A DNA stretch of 64,000 bases. Source: an uncultured Ferrovum sp. (GTDB taxonomy: Bacteria; Pseudomonadota; Gammaproteobacteria; Burkholderiales; Ferrovaceae). Both the position numbers and the translations under genes were made by a program. The stretch spans positions 1-64,000 of the forward strand of contig CAITLJ010000023.1 of the NCBI GenBank assembly GCA_903893215.1. Reading direction: 5' to 3'. Below, in pieces: positions 37,406-45,331 of this stretch; the stretch's first letter is position 1; each line of letters opens with the position of its first letter. Below the pieces are notes generated by a model. The model had not been told where the DNA came from. It ran no database searches and was given only the letters and a program-made list of their open reading frames with translations.

Positions 37406-39187
37406 TTCCGGCGCCGGCTGCAGGCGGAATATCACCTGACCACCGCGGTTGCCGAGCAGGCTGAGCCGGTAGCCTTGCTGGCGAGCCTGTGCAGCTGCCT
37501 GCATGAGGCCGATGCCGAGCCCCTTCATGGTGCTGGCGGGATGCAGGAACAGACGCTGCACCACTTCCTGCGGCACGGCGCTGCCGCCGTCTTCAACCTC
37601 GAAGCCCGGGCCGGCCTCGTTGGGAACCCAGCGCAGGATGACGGCAATGTCGCGTTCCAGCGCACGCTTGCGCAAGGCATTGTCGAGCAGGTTTTCTGCC
37701 ACGCTGTCGAACAACTGGCGCGGCAGGACGCGATCAGCGCCGTCTGTGGGGTGCCCGATGAATTTCACGCCGCGCTCCAGATAGCGGGTTTCGAGAGCCG
37801 ACCACCACTGCAGCGACGGTGACTGCACCTCGGCCGACTGCGCGCTGGGGGCGCGCAGTTTTTCGAGCGTGCCCTGCAAACGCTGGCTGAGCAGAGGCAA
37901 CTGACGCTTCACCATGCGCGCGTAATCGCCGGCCTGCTCGTCCTCCATCAGTTGACCGGCTGACGTGAGCGAGACCAGTGATTGCAGCAGATTCTTGATG
38001 TCGTGCGTCAGCCGCGCACCCGTCTCATGCACAGCCTGCATGTAAGCGTTCTGCCGCAACTGCAGTTCGCGGCATTTGCCAGCATGAAATTCAGCAATCA
38101 GCTGGGTCAACAGGCGCACATGCAGCACCACGGCGGGCGTGGCCGGGTTGATGGTTTGCAGCATGATCTGCAGGTCATGAAAGGCAAACATCAGGGGTTC
38201 GTCGACAAACGCCGGGCCGCGGTGTCCCTCGCCATTTTCGGTGCGCCAGCCGGCCGCGCGCACCCAGGGCAAGTCCTCGAGCAGGGCGATCGCTGCATCC
38301 ATGAAGGCCTGCGGATCACCGACACGGTCAGCCCGCGCCGCGAGATCCTGCAGAAACCCCTCAAACGGCACCCCGACACTGAGAATGTAACGCGACAGAT
38401 AGGAACGCAAACCGGAAAACCCATGGCTGGGGTTCCATAGCAGGGCAAGCGCCAACAGGGCCAATGCCACGGTGAACACGGTGATCAGCAGCGCCTCGAA
38501 GTAGCCGGCACCAGAAACGCTGGTGGCGACCAGGGTGCCCAGCACCAGACTGACGGCCAGCTGGAACGAGAGCAGGCTGTAAAAAAAATCGAGCCCGCGC
38601 GCCTCGCGCTCCAGTTCGGCAGCTGGACGCAGCAGCAGCATGGCCGCCAGTACCACCGGCAATCCAAGATTGACCGCGTACAACAGAGGTTCGGGCACGG
38701 TCTGGGTGCTGAGCAGGGCTGGAACGGCGCGAAACAGCAGCAGGACCAGCAGGCAGAACAACGCCCCAAGCAGATGGGTGCGCGTACGACGCAGCTCGGT
38801 GCCCGAGATGCGGCCACCCAGGATGCCAATCAACACGCACATCCACAGCACCACAAACCACTGACCACCCAGCACCATGGCAGCGATCAGGCCGCCTGCC
38901 ACGGCCAGCAGGGTGGTCAGTCGCACGCTGGCGCCGCGACTGAAAAACGGCTGCCAGAGCAGGAACAGGCCAAAATGCGCCAACAGCAGGGCACGCGAGC
39001 CTGCATCGGCCCTGCCGATGGTGGCCAAAAACAGCGTGCCGATCAGCAAGGGCAGTCCCGCCATTGCCCAGAGCGCCCCCCCCAGCAGCCCATGCATGTC
39101 CGCCGCGGCAGTCGTACGCGCTCCGGACACGTTGTTGGCGTTGGTTTGGTCGGGAGACTGCAGCACACGTATCATCGGATCATGCAT
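37367..39187 (-). CDS. Membrane sensor histidine kinase (PrsK-like)
   Basis: 606 residues. About eight to nine N-terminal membrane helices (35-270) are followed by a GAF-like region (about 270-350) and a kinase core with phospho-acceptor His in LTHDIKNLLQSL, N-box SVAENLLDNAL and G-box GLGIGLMQ. The HDxKN H-box and many-helix sensor resemble PrsK, the partner of PrsR. It is the only kinase in the island and is probably the partner of the sigma-54 regulator 10 kb away. The ATG at 39187 overlaps the divergent permease start; an internal ATG at 39097 (576 residues) is a plausible alternative. Confidence 0.85.
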   Translation of the reverse strand: MHDPMIRVLQSPDQTNANNVSGARTTAAADMHGLLGGALWAMAGLPLLIGTLFLATIGRADAGSRALLLAHFGLFLLWQPFFSRGASVRLTTLLAVAGGLIAAMVLGGQWFVVLWMCVLIGILGGRISGTELRRTRTHLLGALFCLLVLLLFRAVPALLSTQTVPEPLLYAVNLGLPVVLAAMLLLRPAAELEREARGLDFFYSLLSFQLAVSLVLGTLVATSVSGAGYFEALLITVFTVALALLALALLWNPSHGFSGLRSYLSRYILSVGVPFEGFLQDLAARADRVGDPQAFMDAAIALLEDLPWVRAAGWRTENGEGHRGPAFVDEPLMFAFHDLQIMLQTINPATPAVVLHVRLLTQLIAEFHAGKCRELQLRQNAYMQAVHETGARLTHDIKNLLQSLVSLTSAGQLMEDEQAGDYARMVKRQLPLLSQRLQGTLEKLRAPSAQSAEVQSPSLQWWSALETRYLERGVKFIGHPTDGADRVLPRQLFDSVAENLLDNALRKRALERDIAVILRWVPNEAGPGFEVEDGGSAVPQEVVQRLFLHPASTMKGLGIGLMQAAAQARQQGYRLSLLGNRGGQVIFRLQPAPESAASYGTAVRAS

Positions 39188-39952
39188 TCCAGGATCTGGG
39201 CAATCGCCCGCTATACCTTGCTAGAACATCTGCGTGGCCGGATGGCCACCAGCGCAGGCCTGTTGGTGGTGCTGGGGCTGATGCTGGCGCGCCTGCTCGA
39301 CGGCGTGGCACTGACCGAAAGCGCGGCAGTGCAATCCACTCTGGTGGCGGCCCTGCTGCGGCCCGCCATGGTGCTGCTGATGGCGACATCGGTCATTGTA
39401 AGTCAAGTGCGCGAAGGCAGTGACAGGACGCGTGATTGGCTGCTGGCATTACCCATGCCCCGGTCGCATTGGCTGGGCGGCCGTCTGGGCGGCCACCTGA
39501 TGGCTGCCGTCATGCTCGGATTGACCGCCGGCCTGACGCTGGCGCTACCGGCTGGTCCGCTGGCGGGCTTCCTGTGGGCTTGCAGCCTTGCACTCGAGTT
39601 GATGCTGTGCACCTGCATGGCCATGTTTCTCTCGATCAGCCTGGACCAGACACCGGCCGCCCTGTTGGTGTTTGCCGGATGGTATGTGCTGGCGCGCGGT
39701 ATGGCCGCCCTGCAGCTGGTGGCCGGCATGCCGCTGCTCGCCGATGGCAGCCTGTTCATGGAGATTGCGCCACATGGCCTGCAATGGCTGGGGCTGCTGC
39801 TGCCGCGGCTGGACCTGTTTGCCACAGCACCTCTGTTGCCAGACGGCAAGGTCGCCATTCCGGCGCTCCAGTGGCTCGCAGGACAGGCCGCCATCTATGG
39901 TGGATTGCTGGCAATTGCCAGCCTGCTTGACCTGAACCGACGCGAGTGGTGA
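39182..39952 (+). CDS. ABC-2 type transporter permease
   Basis: 256 residues with six hydrophobic segments (for example TSAGLLVVLGLMLARLLDGV and MVLLMATSVIVSQVREGSDR) arranged as in ABC-2 permeases of the GldF/NosY type. No ATPase is adjacent; the ATPase at 25598-26368, which starts the same island, is the probable partner. The start codon overlaps the kinase start on the other strand, so regulatory sequence must lie inside one of the genes. The stop overlaps the next ATG (TGATG), indicating coupling to the helical protein downstream. Confidence 0.75.
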   Translation: MHSRIWAIARYTLLEHLRGRMATSAGLLVVLGLMLARLLDGVALTESAAVQSTLVAALLRPAMVLLMATSVIVSQVREGSDRTRDWLLALPMPRSHWLGGRLGGHLMAAVMLGLTAGLTLALPAGPLAGFLWACSLALELMLCTCMAMFLSISLDQTPAALLVFAGWYVLARGMAALQLVAGMPLLADGSLFMEIAPHGLQWLGLLLPRLDLFATAPLLPDGKVAIPALQWLAGQAAIYGGLLAIASLLDLNRREW

Positions 39953-40752
39953 TGCCAGCGCGCGCAAGACAGCCGCGGCGCCCCAACCCAGCGTCTGACC
40001 GTCAGCCCTTGCTGTGGCTGGCACTCGGTCTGGCGCTGATCCTGCAGATCGGTTTGCATCAGCGCCTGCCGGCGCCGCGGGCGCTGGCGCGCGATCTGGG
40101 GCCTGCGCCGCCAGCAGACACGATGCGATTGCTGGCGCTGGGCGACGCAGCCGCGCTGGCTTCCGCGCTGATGCTCGGCATACAGGATTTCGATACCCAA
40201 CCGGGCGCGAGCATCCCTTGGCGCGAACTGGATTATGGCAACCTGACGGCGTGGCTGCGTCTGGTGCTGCAACTGCAGCCGTCCAGTCAGTACGCGCTGC
40301 TGTGCGCCAGCCGACTGTATGCCGAAGTACCCGATCCGGTGCGCACGCGACAGATGCTCGACCTGGTGGCGGACAGCTTTGCTGCAGACCCAGATCACCG
40401 CTGGCCTTGGCTGGCGCACGCTGTGGTGCTGGCACGACACCGGCTGCACCAGCCGCAACTGGCGCTGCAATATGCGCACCTGCTGCGCACCAGCATCCGT
40501 GATCCAAACATTCCGCATTGGGTCGGCCAGATGGAGGCGCTGGCGCTGGCCGACCTGAATGAGGCCGCCGCAGCGCGCGTGCTGCTGGGTGGCTTGCTGG
40601 CCAGCGACAGCATCCAGGACGCCCACGAGCGTCATTTTCTGATCGAGCGGCTACAGGCGCTGCAGCCGGCTGCGTCGGGGCAGGTTGGCCTGGAATCCGT
40701 GCCAGCAAGTGTCGTTATTTCGACAGGCGCGACGAAAAACCGACACCAGTGA
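39952..40752 (+). CDS. Unrecognised membrane-anchored helical (TPR-like) protein
   Basis: 266 residues. I do not recognise a family. A basic N-terminus (RARQPRRPN) is followed by one membrane helix (about 21-38, LLWLALGLALILQIGL). An Ala/Leu-rich, all-helical region follows, in which pairs such as NLTAWLRLVLQLQPSSQYALLCASRLYAE and HQPQLALQYAHLL suggest degenerate TPRs (quoted fragments are split from a longer run). It is coupled to the permease gene and precedes the prepilin, so a role in the transporter or in pilin handling is possible. Its 3' end contains the inverted repeat proposed as an activator site. Confidence 0.6.
   Translation: MPARARQPRRPNPASDRQPLLWLALGLALILQIGLHQRLPAPRALARDLGPAPPADTMRLLALGDAAALASALMLGIQDFDTQPGASIPWRELDYGNLTAWLRLVLQLQPSSQYALLCASRLYAEVPDPVRTRQMLDLVADSFAADPDHRWPWLAHAVVLARHRLHQPQLALQYAHLLRTSIRDPNIPHWVGQMEALALADLNEAAAARVLLGGLLASDSIQDAHERHFLIERLQALQPAASGQVGLESVPASVVISTGATKNRHQ
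40710..40725. promoter_or_regulatory. Candidate activator-binding inverted repeat upstream of the prepilin promoter
   Basis: TGTCG-TTATTT-CGACA, a perfect 5-bp inverted repeat, lies about 105-120 bp upstream of the -24 element of the prepilin promoter. That is the usual distance for an NtrC-type enhancer. A second repeat, ACACC-AGTGA-GGTGT, is at 40743-40757. An A-rich tract (about 40784-40813), which could bend DNA, lies between these and the promoter. Confidence 0.4.
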
Positions 40753-40828
40753 GGTGTTGAGTCGCTTGAATTTACTGAGGTGCGGGAAAAAATTCCACAA
40801 AAACCAATCCAAAGCCCCCATTTGGGGA

Positions 40829-40844
40829 TGGCATGGTTTATGCT
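40829..40844 (+). promoter_or_regulatory. Sigma-54 (-24/-12) promoter of the prepilin gene
   Basis: TGGCATG-GTTT-ATGCT matches TGGCACG-N4-TTGCW at 10 of 12 positions, with the invariant GG (40830-40831) and GC (40842-40843) exactly 10 bp apart. Transcription would start near 40855, giving a leader of about 90 nt before the prepilin ATG. A CCCC-ATTT-GGGG hairpin lies just upstream (40816-40827). Confidence 0.65.
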
Positions 40845-40945
40845 GACCTTATGCAGGCCCAAAGCGCGGCAAGGTCAGGCGGACAGCACGAACCCGCGGA
40901 CAGAAAGAAGATCAGGCCGCGCCCTAACAACAAGAGACTTGCACG

Positions 40946-41722
40946 ATGATCCAGCGTACTTTCCCCCGCCAGAGCGGCTTCACCCTTGTCGAGATTGCCA
41001 TCGTTCTGGTGATTATCGGCCTCATCCTTGGGGGGGTGTTGAAAGGCCAGGAACTGGTGACGAATGCCCGCGTACGCAACATTGCTGATCAGCAAAACGC
41101 CTACAAGGCCGCCTTTTTTGCTTTTCAAGACCGTTACCAGGCCGTGCCAGGCGATTACCTGCAGGCCTCCTCCAATATTCCTGGCCTGGCCGGCATTACA
41201 ACCGCCAACGGCGATGGTGACGGTTTTATCGGCTATGACACCGGCACGGGCAAGACTGCAGCCAACGCCACCACTGAGGGCAACGAGCGCATTCTGGCCT
41301 TCACCCATCTGTCCGCCGCCGGGTTCATTTCATGCGCCGCGTGCGTCAGCGCTGGTGCCACGGGCGGCGCACCCAGTCAGGCCAACAGTCCGGTCAATGC
41401 CTTCGGTGGCGTGATCAGCATCGGGTACGACAACGATTTTGGCTATGCCTCGGCCAGCCCGCTGCCAAATCCGAACAACAACCTGAAAAGCGGCGACAAG
41501 ATTCCATCCAACATCCTGGCCGAGGTCGATGCCAAGGTGGATGACGGCAATCCCTACACCGGTGTGTTTCAGTTCAGTCTGAACTCCGCCTCCACCGGGG
41601 GGGGCACGCAGCCGAACCCCGCCAATTGCATCGCGTTGACCCCATCCGGTACTGCACCCACCAATTCGATCTGGAACCGCCAGACACCCGCCAGCGATTG
41701 CGGCGCTGCTTTCACTTTCTGA
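40946..41722 (+). CDS. Type IV prepilin-like protein (major fibre subunit candidate)
   Basis: 258 residues. The leader MIQRTFPRQSG is followed by FTLVEIAIVLVIIGLILGGV. This is the type IV prepilin/pseudopilin site: cleavage after Gly by a prepilin peptidase, N-methyl-Phe and the conserved Glu5. The C-terminal domain is large, rich in Gly/Asn/Ser/Thr, with paired cysteines (CAAC near 131; a second pair near 223 and 252) that may form disulfides. It is the only prepilin in the island and no prepilin peptidase is encoded in the window. Expression is probably sigma-54-dependent. It could form a true pilus or a pseudopilus. Confidence 0.88.
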   Translation: MIQRTFPRQSGFTLVEIAIVLVIIGLILGGVLKGQELVTNARVRNIADQQNAYKAAFFAFQDRYQAVPGDYLQASSNIPGLAGITTANGDGDGFIGYDTGTGKTAANATTEGNERILAFTHLSAAGFISCAACVSAGATGGAPSQANSPVNAFGGVISIGYDNDFGYASASPLPNPNNNLKSGDKIPSNILAEVDAKVDDGNPYTGVFQFSLNSASTGGGTQPNPANCIALTPSGTAPTNSIWNRQTPASDCGAAFTF

Positions 41723-41755
41723 GGGTCGCACGGCCTGGCCGGCCAGCTCGCCCGG

Positions 41756-43732
41756 CTAGCCACCGCCCAGGAGCAGCATTTCTGCACGCGCCAGTGCTGC
41801 CGGTTCGCCCTGCAGCACCACCACATCGTTGGCGGCAAGCAGCACATGAGGGTCAGCGTGCAACTCGGGAGCGCCGCTGCGCCGCACAGCCCGCACCTCG
41901 ATCCCCAATTCAATCAAGCCAAGATCACCCAGCGCTCGTCCGCACGCCCGGGCACCGGCAGGGAGCAGCACGGATTGCAGGCGTAACTGCTCGCCGTCCC
42001 CGGCATCGCTGCGGGCGTCGTCCCGGCCCGGAAAAAAACCACGCATCAGCCGGTAGCGCTGCGCACGCGCGTGGCGGATGCCGCGCAGCACCACCGCCAG
42101 TGGTACGCCCAGTTCCAGCATGGCCTGAGAAGCCAGCATGAGTGCGCCTTCAAGAATTTCCGGCACCACTTCAGCTGCACCGGCGGCACGCAGGCGCTCC
42201 AGGTCCACATCATCGTAAGTACGCACGATCACTGGCACGCCAGGTTCGAGTTCGCGCACATGGCTGATGATGGTCAGTGCCACGGCCGTGTTGGCGAAAG
42301 AAACAATTACTGCTGACGCGCGATGCAATCCGGCGGCAATCAGCACTTCGCGGCGCCCCGCATCGCCGAACACCACCGACTCGCCGCCGGCCGCGGCCGA
42401 ACGCACCCGCTGCGCGTCAAGGTCGAGCGCCACCACCGCGATCGATTCGCTTTCCAGAAAGCGCGCCAGGGTCTGACCACTGCGACCGAAGCCACAGACG
42501 ATCACGTGCTGATTCGCAGCCAGCGCGCGGGTGGACAGTTCATGCAGGGCGAGGGCTCGCATGGTCCATTCGCTGGCGCACAGGTGCAGCACGATGCGGT
42601 CGCTGGCCTGCATCACGAACGGCGAGCACAGCATCGACAACAGCATCGCCGCCAGCGCAATCTGCAGCTGTGCCGGGGCAAGCAGTTGCAGGTCGCCGCC
42701 CTGCGACAGCAGCACAAAACCGAATTCGCCACAGAACGCCAGCGCCAGTGCGGTGCGTAACGAAACAGAGTCGTTGTCGCCGGACAGGCGGGTCAGCCCG
42801 TAAGTCAAGCCCAGCTTGACCGCCGTCAGGCTGACCAGCACCAGCAGCACCCAGGGCGCCTCGCTGACCACCACACGCACGTCGAGCAGCATGCCAATCC
42901 CGATAAAGAAGAGGCCCAGCAACACGTCACGGAAGGGCTTGATGTAATCGGCCACCTGATAGCGATAGGCGGTTTCCGAAATCAGCGCACCGGCCAGAAA
43001 CGCTCCCAGCGCAAGCGACAGCCCGGCGCGCGCGGTGGCCCAGGACAGCAGCAGTGACACCAGCAGCGCATTCAGCACGAACAGCTCGCTGGACTTCTGC
43101 CGCGCCGCCAGCGCAAACCAGCGCGTCAGAACCGGGCGCCCAAGGCGCAGCAACAGGGCCAGCAGGACAGCCGCTTTCAGCGCCGCCCACAGCAGGGCCA
43201 TGCCGAGCTGACCCTGGTTACGTTCGGCCAGGGCAGGCAGCACGATCAGGAGGGGAACCACTGCCAGATCCTGAAACAAGGCCACCCCCATGATGCGCTG
43301 GCCGTGAGTGGACCGCAGTTCCAGCCGCTCGGTCAGCAGGCGCGACACGATGGCGGTGGACGACAGCGCAAACGCACCCGCCAGGGTGACCGCCGCCGGC
43401 CAGGACAAACCCAGCAGATGCATGGCCATGACCAGCAGCAGGAAGGTGGCGCCCATCTGCGCCCCCCCCAGTCCAAACACCGTCCGTCGCATGGCCACCA
43501 GTTCGGCCAGGCTGAACTCAAGACCGACCGAAAACATCAGGAACACCACGCCAAAGTCGCCCAGCGTGATGGCGGCAGCATCCTCGGGCACCACCCGCAA
43601 GGCATGCGGCCCAAGCAGCGCTCCGGCACTGAGATACCCCAGCATGGCGGGCAGGCCAAAGCGGCGAAACAGGGCCACCGCCAGCACTGAGGCGGCCAGC
43701 AGGGCGAGCACAAGGTCGAGTCCGTCGGTCAT
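41756..43732 (-). CDS. Kef-type monovalent cation:proton antiporter (CPA2) with RCK domain
   Basis: 658 residues. An N-terminal Na/H-exchanger domain with about twelve membrane helices (LGPHALRVV, GVVFLMFSVGLEFSLAEL, FFIGIGMLLDVRV) is followed by a TrkA-N/RCK nucleotide-binding domain (HVIVCGFGRSGQTLARFLE) and a TrkA-C domain near the end. Kef-type systems exchange K+ (or Na+) for protons, and the RCK domain senses NAD(H) or glutathione adducts. Which ion is moved cannot be told. The ATG at 43732 is 61 bp from the divergent kdsD. The 3' end converges on the prepilin gene with a 33-bp gap containing the palindrome CTGGCCGGCCAG (41735-41746). Confidence 0.9.
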   Translation of the reverse strand: MTDGLDLVLALLAASVLAVALFRRFGLPAMLGYLSAGALLGPHALRVVPEDAAAITLGDFGVVFLMFSVGLEFSLAELVAMRRTVFGLGGAQMGATFLLLVMAMHLLGLSWPAAVTLAGAFALSSTAIVSRLLTERLELRSTHGQRIMGVALFQDLAVVPLLIVLPALAERNQGQLGMALLWAALKAAVLLALLLRLGRPVLTRWFALAARQKSSELFVLNALLVSLLLSWATARAGLSLALGAFLAGALISETAYRYQVADYIKPFRDVLLGLFFIGIGMLLDVRVVVSEAPWVLLVLVSLTAVKLGLTYGLTRLSGDNDSVSLRTALALAFCGEFGFVLLSQGGDLQLLAPAQLQIALAAMLLSMLCSPFVMQASDRIVLHLCASEWTMRALALHELSTRALAANQHVIVCGFGRSGQTLARFLESESIAVVALDLDAQRVRSAAAGGESVVFGDAGRREVLIAAGLHRASAVIVSFANTAVALTIISHVRELEPGVPVIVRTYDDVDLERLRAAGAAEVVPEILEGALMLASQAMLELGVPLAVVLRGIRHARAQRYRLMRGFFPGRDDARSDAGDGEQLRLQSVLLPAGARACGRALGDLGLIELGIEVRAVRRSGAPELHADPHVLLAANDVVVLQGEPAALARAEMLLLGGG

Positions 43733-43782
43733 GCCTCGAATATAGCGCAGGGCAAGCGCCGCCAGCCATGCGCCGCACGACG

Positions 43783-43788
43783 TATAAT
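43783..43788 (+). promoter_or_regulatory. -10 element of kdsD, abutting the start codon
   Basis: A perfect TATAAT ends 5 bp before the kdsD ATG, so transcription would begin at or next to the start codon and the mRNA would be almost leaderless. No good -35 hexamer is seen at 16-18 bp. The same layout occurs at thiS. Confidence 0.5.
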
Positions 43789-43793
43789 GAGGC

Positions 43794-44786
43794 ATGTCCG
43801 CCGCTACCGACTCCAACCCCGACGCAATCCTGGCCACTGCGCGTCAGGTGCTGCAAACCGAAGCCGACGCACTGACCGCACTGGCAGGCCGCCTCGACCA
43901 TCATTTCCTGCTCGCCCATCAGCTGCTGCTGCATTGTCATGGCCGGGTAGTGGTCAGCGGTATCGGCAAATCCGGCCATGTGGGCAACAAGATCGCCAGC
44001 ACTCTGGCGAGCACCGGCACACCGGCGTTTTTCCTGCATCCGGCTGAGGCCAGCCACGGCGATCTTGGCATGATCCAGCCCGAAGACGTGCTGGTTGCGT
44101 TGTCATATTCAGGTGAAAGCAGCGAACTGCTCGCCATCCTGCCGCTGCTCAAGCGCCGCGGCAGCAAGGTGGTGGCGATCACCGGCAACCCGCAATCCGG
44201 CATGGCCCGGCTGGCCGACGCCCACATCGACTGCCATGTGGAGCGTGAAGCCTGCCCACATAACCTGGCGCCTACCGCCAGTTCCACCGCCACCCTGGCG
44301 CTGGGCGACGCGCTGGCGGTCAGCCTGCTGGTGGCGCGCGGTTTTTCGGCCGAAGACTTCGCGCGCACCCACCCGGGCGGCGCGCTGGGGCGACGCCTGC
44401 TCACCCGGGTGTCCGACCTGATGCATGGCGGCGCCGATCTTCCGCAGGTAAACGAAAACGCCAGCCTTGCGGATGCGCTGCGCGAAATGTCGCGCACCGG
44501 CCTTGGCATCACCACCGTGCTTGACGGTCAGCAACGCCTGCTCGGCATCTTCAGCGACGGTGACCTGCGCCGTGCGCTGGAAAGCGCGCCGGTCGACATC
44601 CGCGCCGCCCGGGTGTGCACCCACATGACACGCAACCCGGTAGTGATCGGCGCCGCGCAGCCAGCAGTGGAAGCTGCCGAACTGATGCAGAAGCGGCGCA
44701 TTTCGGCGCTAGCCGTGACCGATACCGACGGCCGCGTATGCGGCGCCTTCAACATGCATGACCTTCTGCGCGCAGGCATCGTATGA
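43794..44786 (+). CDS. kdsD: D-arabinose 5-phosphate isomerase
   Basis: 330 residues. KdsD interconverts ribulose 5-phosphate and arabinose 5-phosphate, the first step of KDO synthesis for LPS. The N-terminal SIS domain shows VVVSGIGKSGHVGNKIAST, ALSYSGESSELL and THPGGALGRRL; two CBS domains follow (about 205-325). It is the first gene of the KDO/LPS-transport/rpoN operon and overlaps kdsC by 4 bp. Confidence 0.97.
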   Translation: MSAATDSNPDAILATARQVLQTEADALTALAGRLDHHFLLAHQLLLHCHGRVVVSGIGKSGHVGNKIASTLASTGTPAFFLHPAEASHGDLGMIQPEDVLVALSYSGESSELLAILPLLKRRGSKVVAITGNPQSGMARLADAHIDCHVEREACPHNLAPTASSTATLALGDALAVSLLVARGFSAEDFARTHPGGALGRRLLTRVSDLMHGGADLPQVNENASLADALREMSRTGLGITTVLDGQQRLLGIFSDGDLRRALESAPVDIRAARVCTHMTRNPVVIGAAQPAVEAAELMQKRRISALAVTDTDGRVCGAFNMHDLLRAGIV

Positions 44787-45331
44787 CCACCGGATTCCCC
44801 ATTCACGCTCCCAACTCTGCGCCAACGCGCTTTCCAGTCCACCTGCTGGCACAGGCACGCAACATCCGTCTGATCGGCCTGGACGTGGACGGCGTCATGA
44901 CCGACGGACGCCTGCTGTTCCTCGATTCGGGTGAGGGCGGCAAGACCTTCCATGTGCGCGACGGTCAGGGCCTGCGCAGCCTGCAGGATGCCGGCGTGCA
45001 GGTCGCCATCATCACCGGGCGCCGTTCGCTCGCGGTGGAGCACCGGGCGCGCGAGCTGGGCATCAGCGAAGTCCATCAGGGCATCGGCGAAAAGGGCAGT
45101 GTATGGCGCGCCGTTCAGGCACGACTGGATTGCCCGCCGGCAGCCTGCGCCTATATGGGCGATGATCTGCCCGACCTGCCCTGCCTGCGCCTCGCTGCCC
45201 TGCCGGCCTGTCCGGCCGATGCTGTGAGCGAGGTTCGCGCCGAAGCGCGCCTGGTCAGCCAGTATGGCGGCGGCCTGGGTGCCGTGCGCGAGCTGTGCGA
45301 CCTGATCCTTGCAGCGCGCCAGACCGCGTGA
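44783..45331 (+). CDS. kdsC: KDO-8-phosphate phosphatase
   Basis: 182 residues, a HAD phosphatase without a cap domain, active as a tetramer. The nucleophile/acid pair is in GLDVDGVMTDG; ITGRRS carries the conserved Thr, and GDDLPDL the terminal Asp pair. It removes phosphate from KDO-8-P. It is coupled to kdsD and to lptC (GTGA overlap). Confidence 0.97.
   Translation: MTTGFPIHAPNSAPTRFPVHLLAQARNIRLIGLDVDGVMTDGRLLFLDSGEGGKTFHVRDGQGLRSLQDAGVQVAIITGRRSLAVEHRARELGISEVHQGIGEKGSVWRAVQARLDCPPAACAYMGDDLPDLPCLRLAALPACPADAVSEVRAEARLVSQYGGGLGAVRELCDLILAARQTA

Noticed and set aside
39147-39162. Possible -24/-12 element before the ABC-2 permease
   Set aside because: GG-N10-GC spacing is right, but only 8 of 12 consensus bases match and the start would lie only about 9 bp before the ATG.
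25598-41722. PEP-CTERM/exosortase sorting locus
   Set aside because: The regulators resemble PrsK/PrsR, but no exosortase, PEP-CTERM tail or polysaccharide gene is seen in the island.
25598-41722. Standard type II secretion (gsp) operon
   Set aside because: The ATPase has an MshEN domain, the secretin is a MshL-type lipoprotein, gspC/gspG-K/gspM genes are absent and the gene order follows MSHA.
41735-41746. Palindrome CTGGCCGGCCAG as bidirectional terminator between the prepilin and Kef gene
   Set aside because: It has no proper loop and no T-tract; it may be chance in GC-rich DNA.
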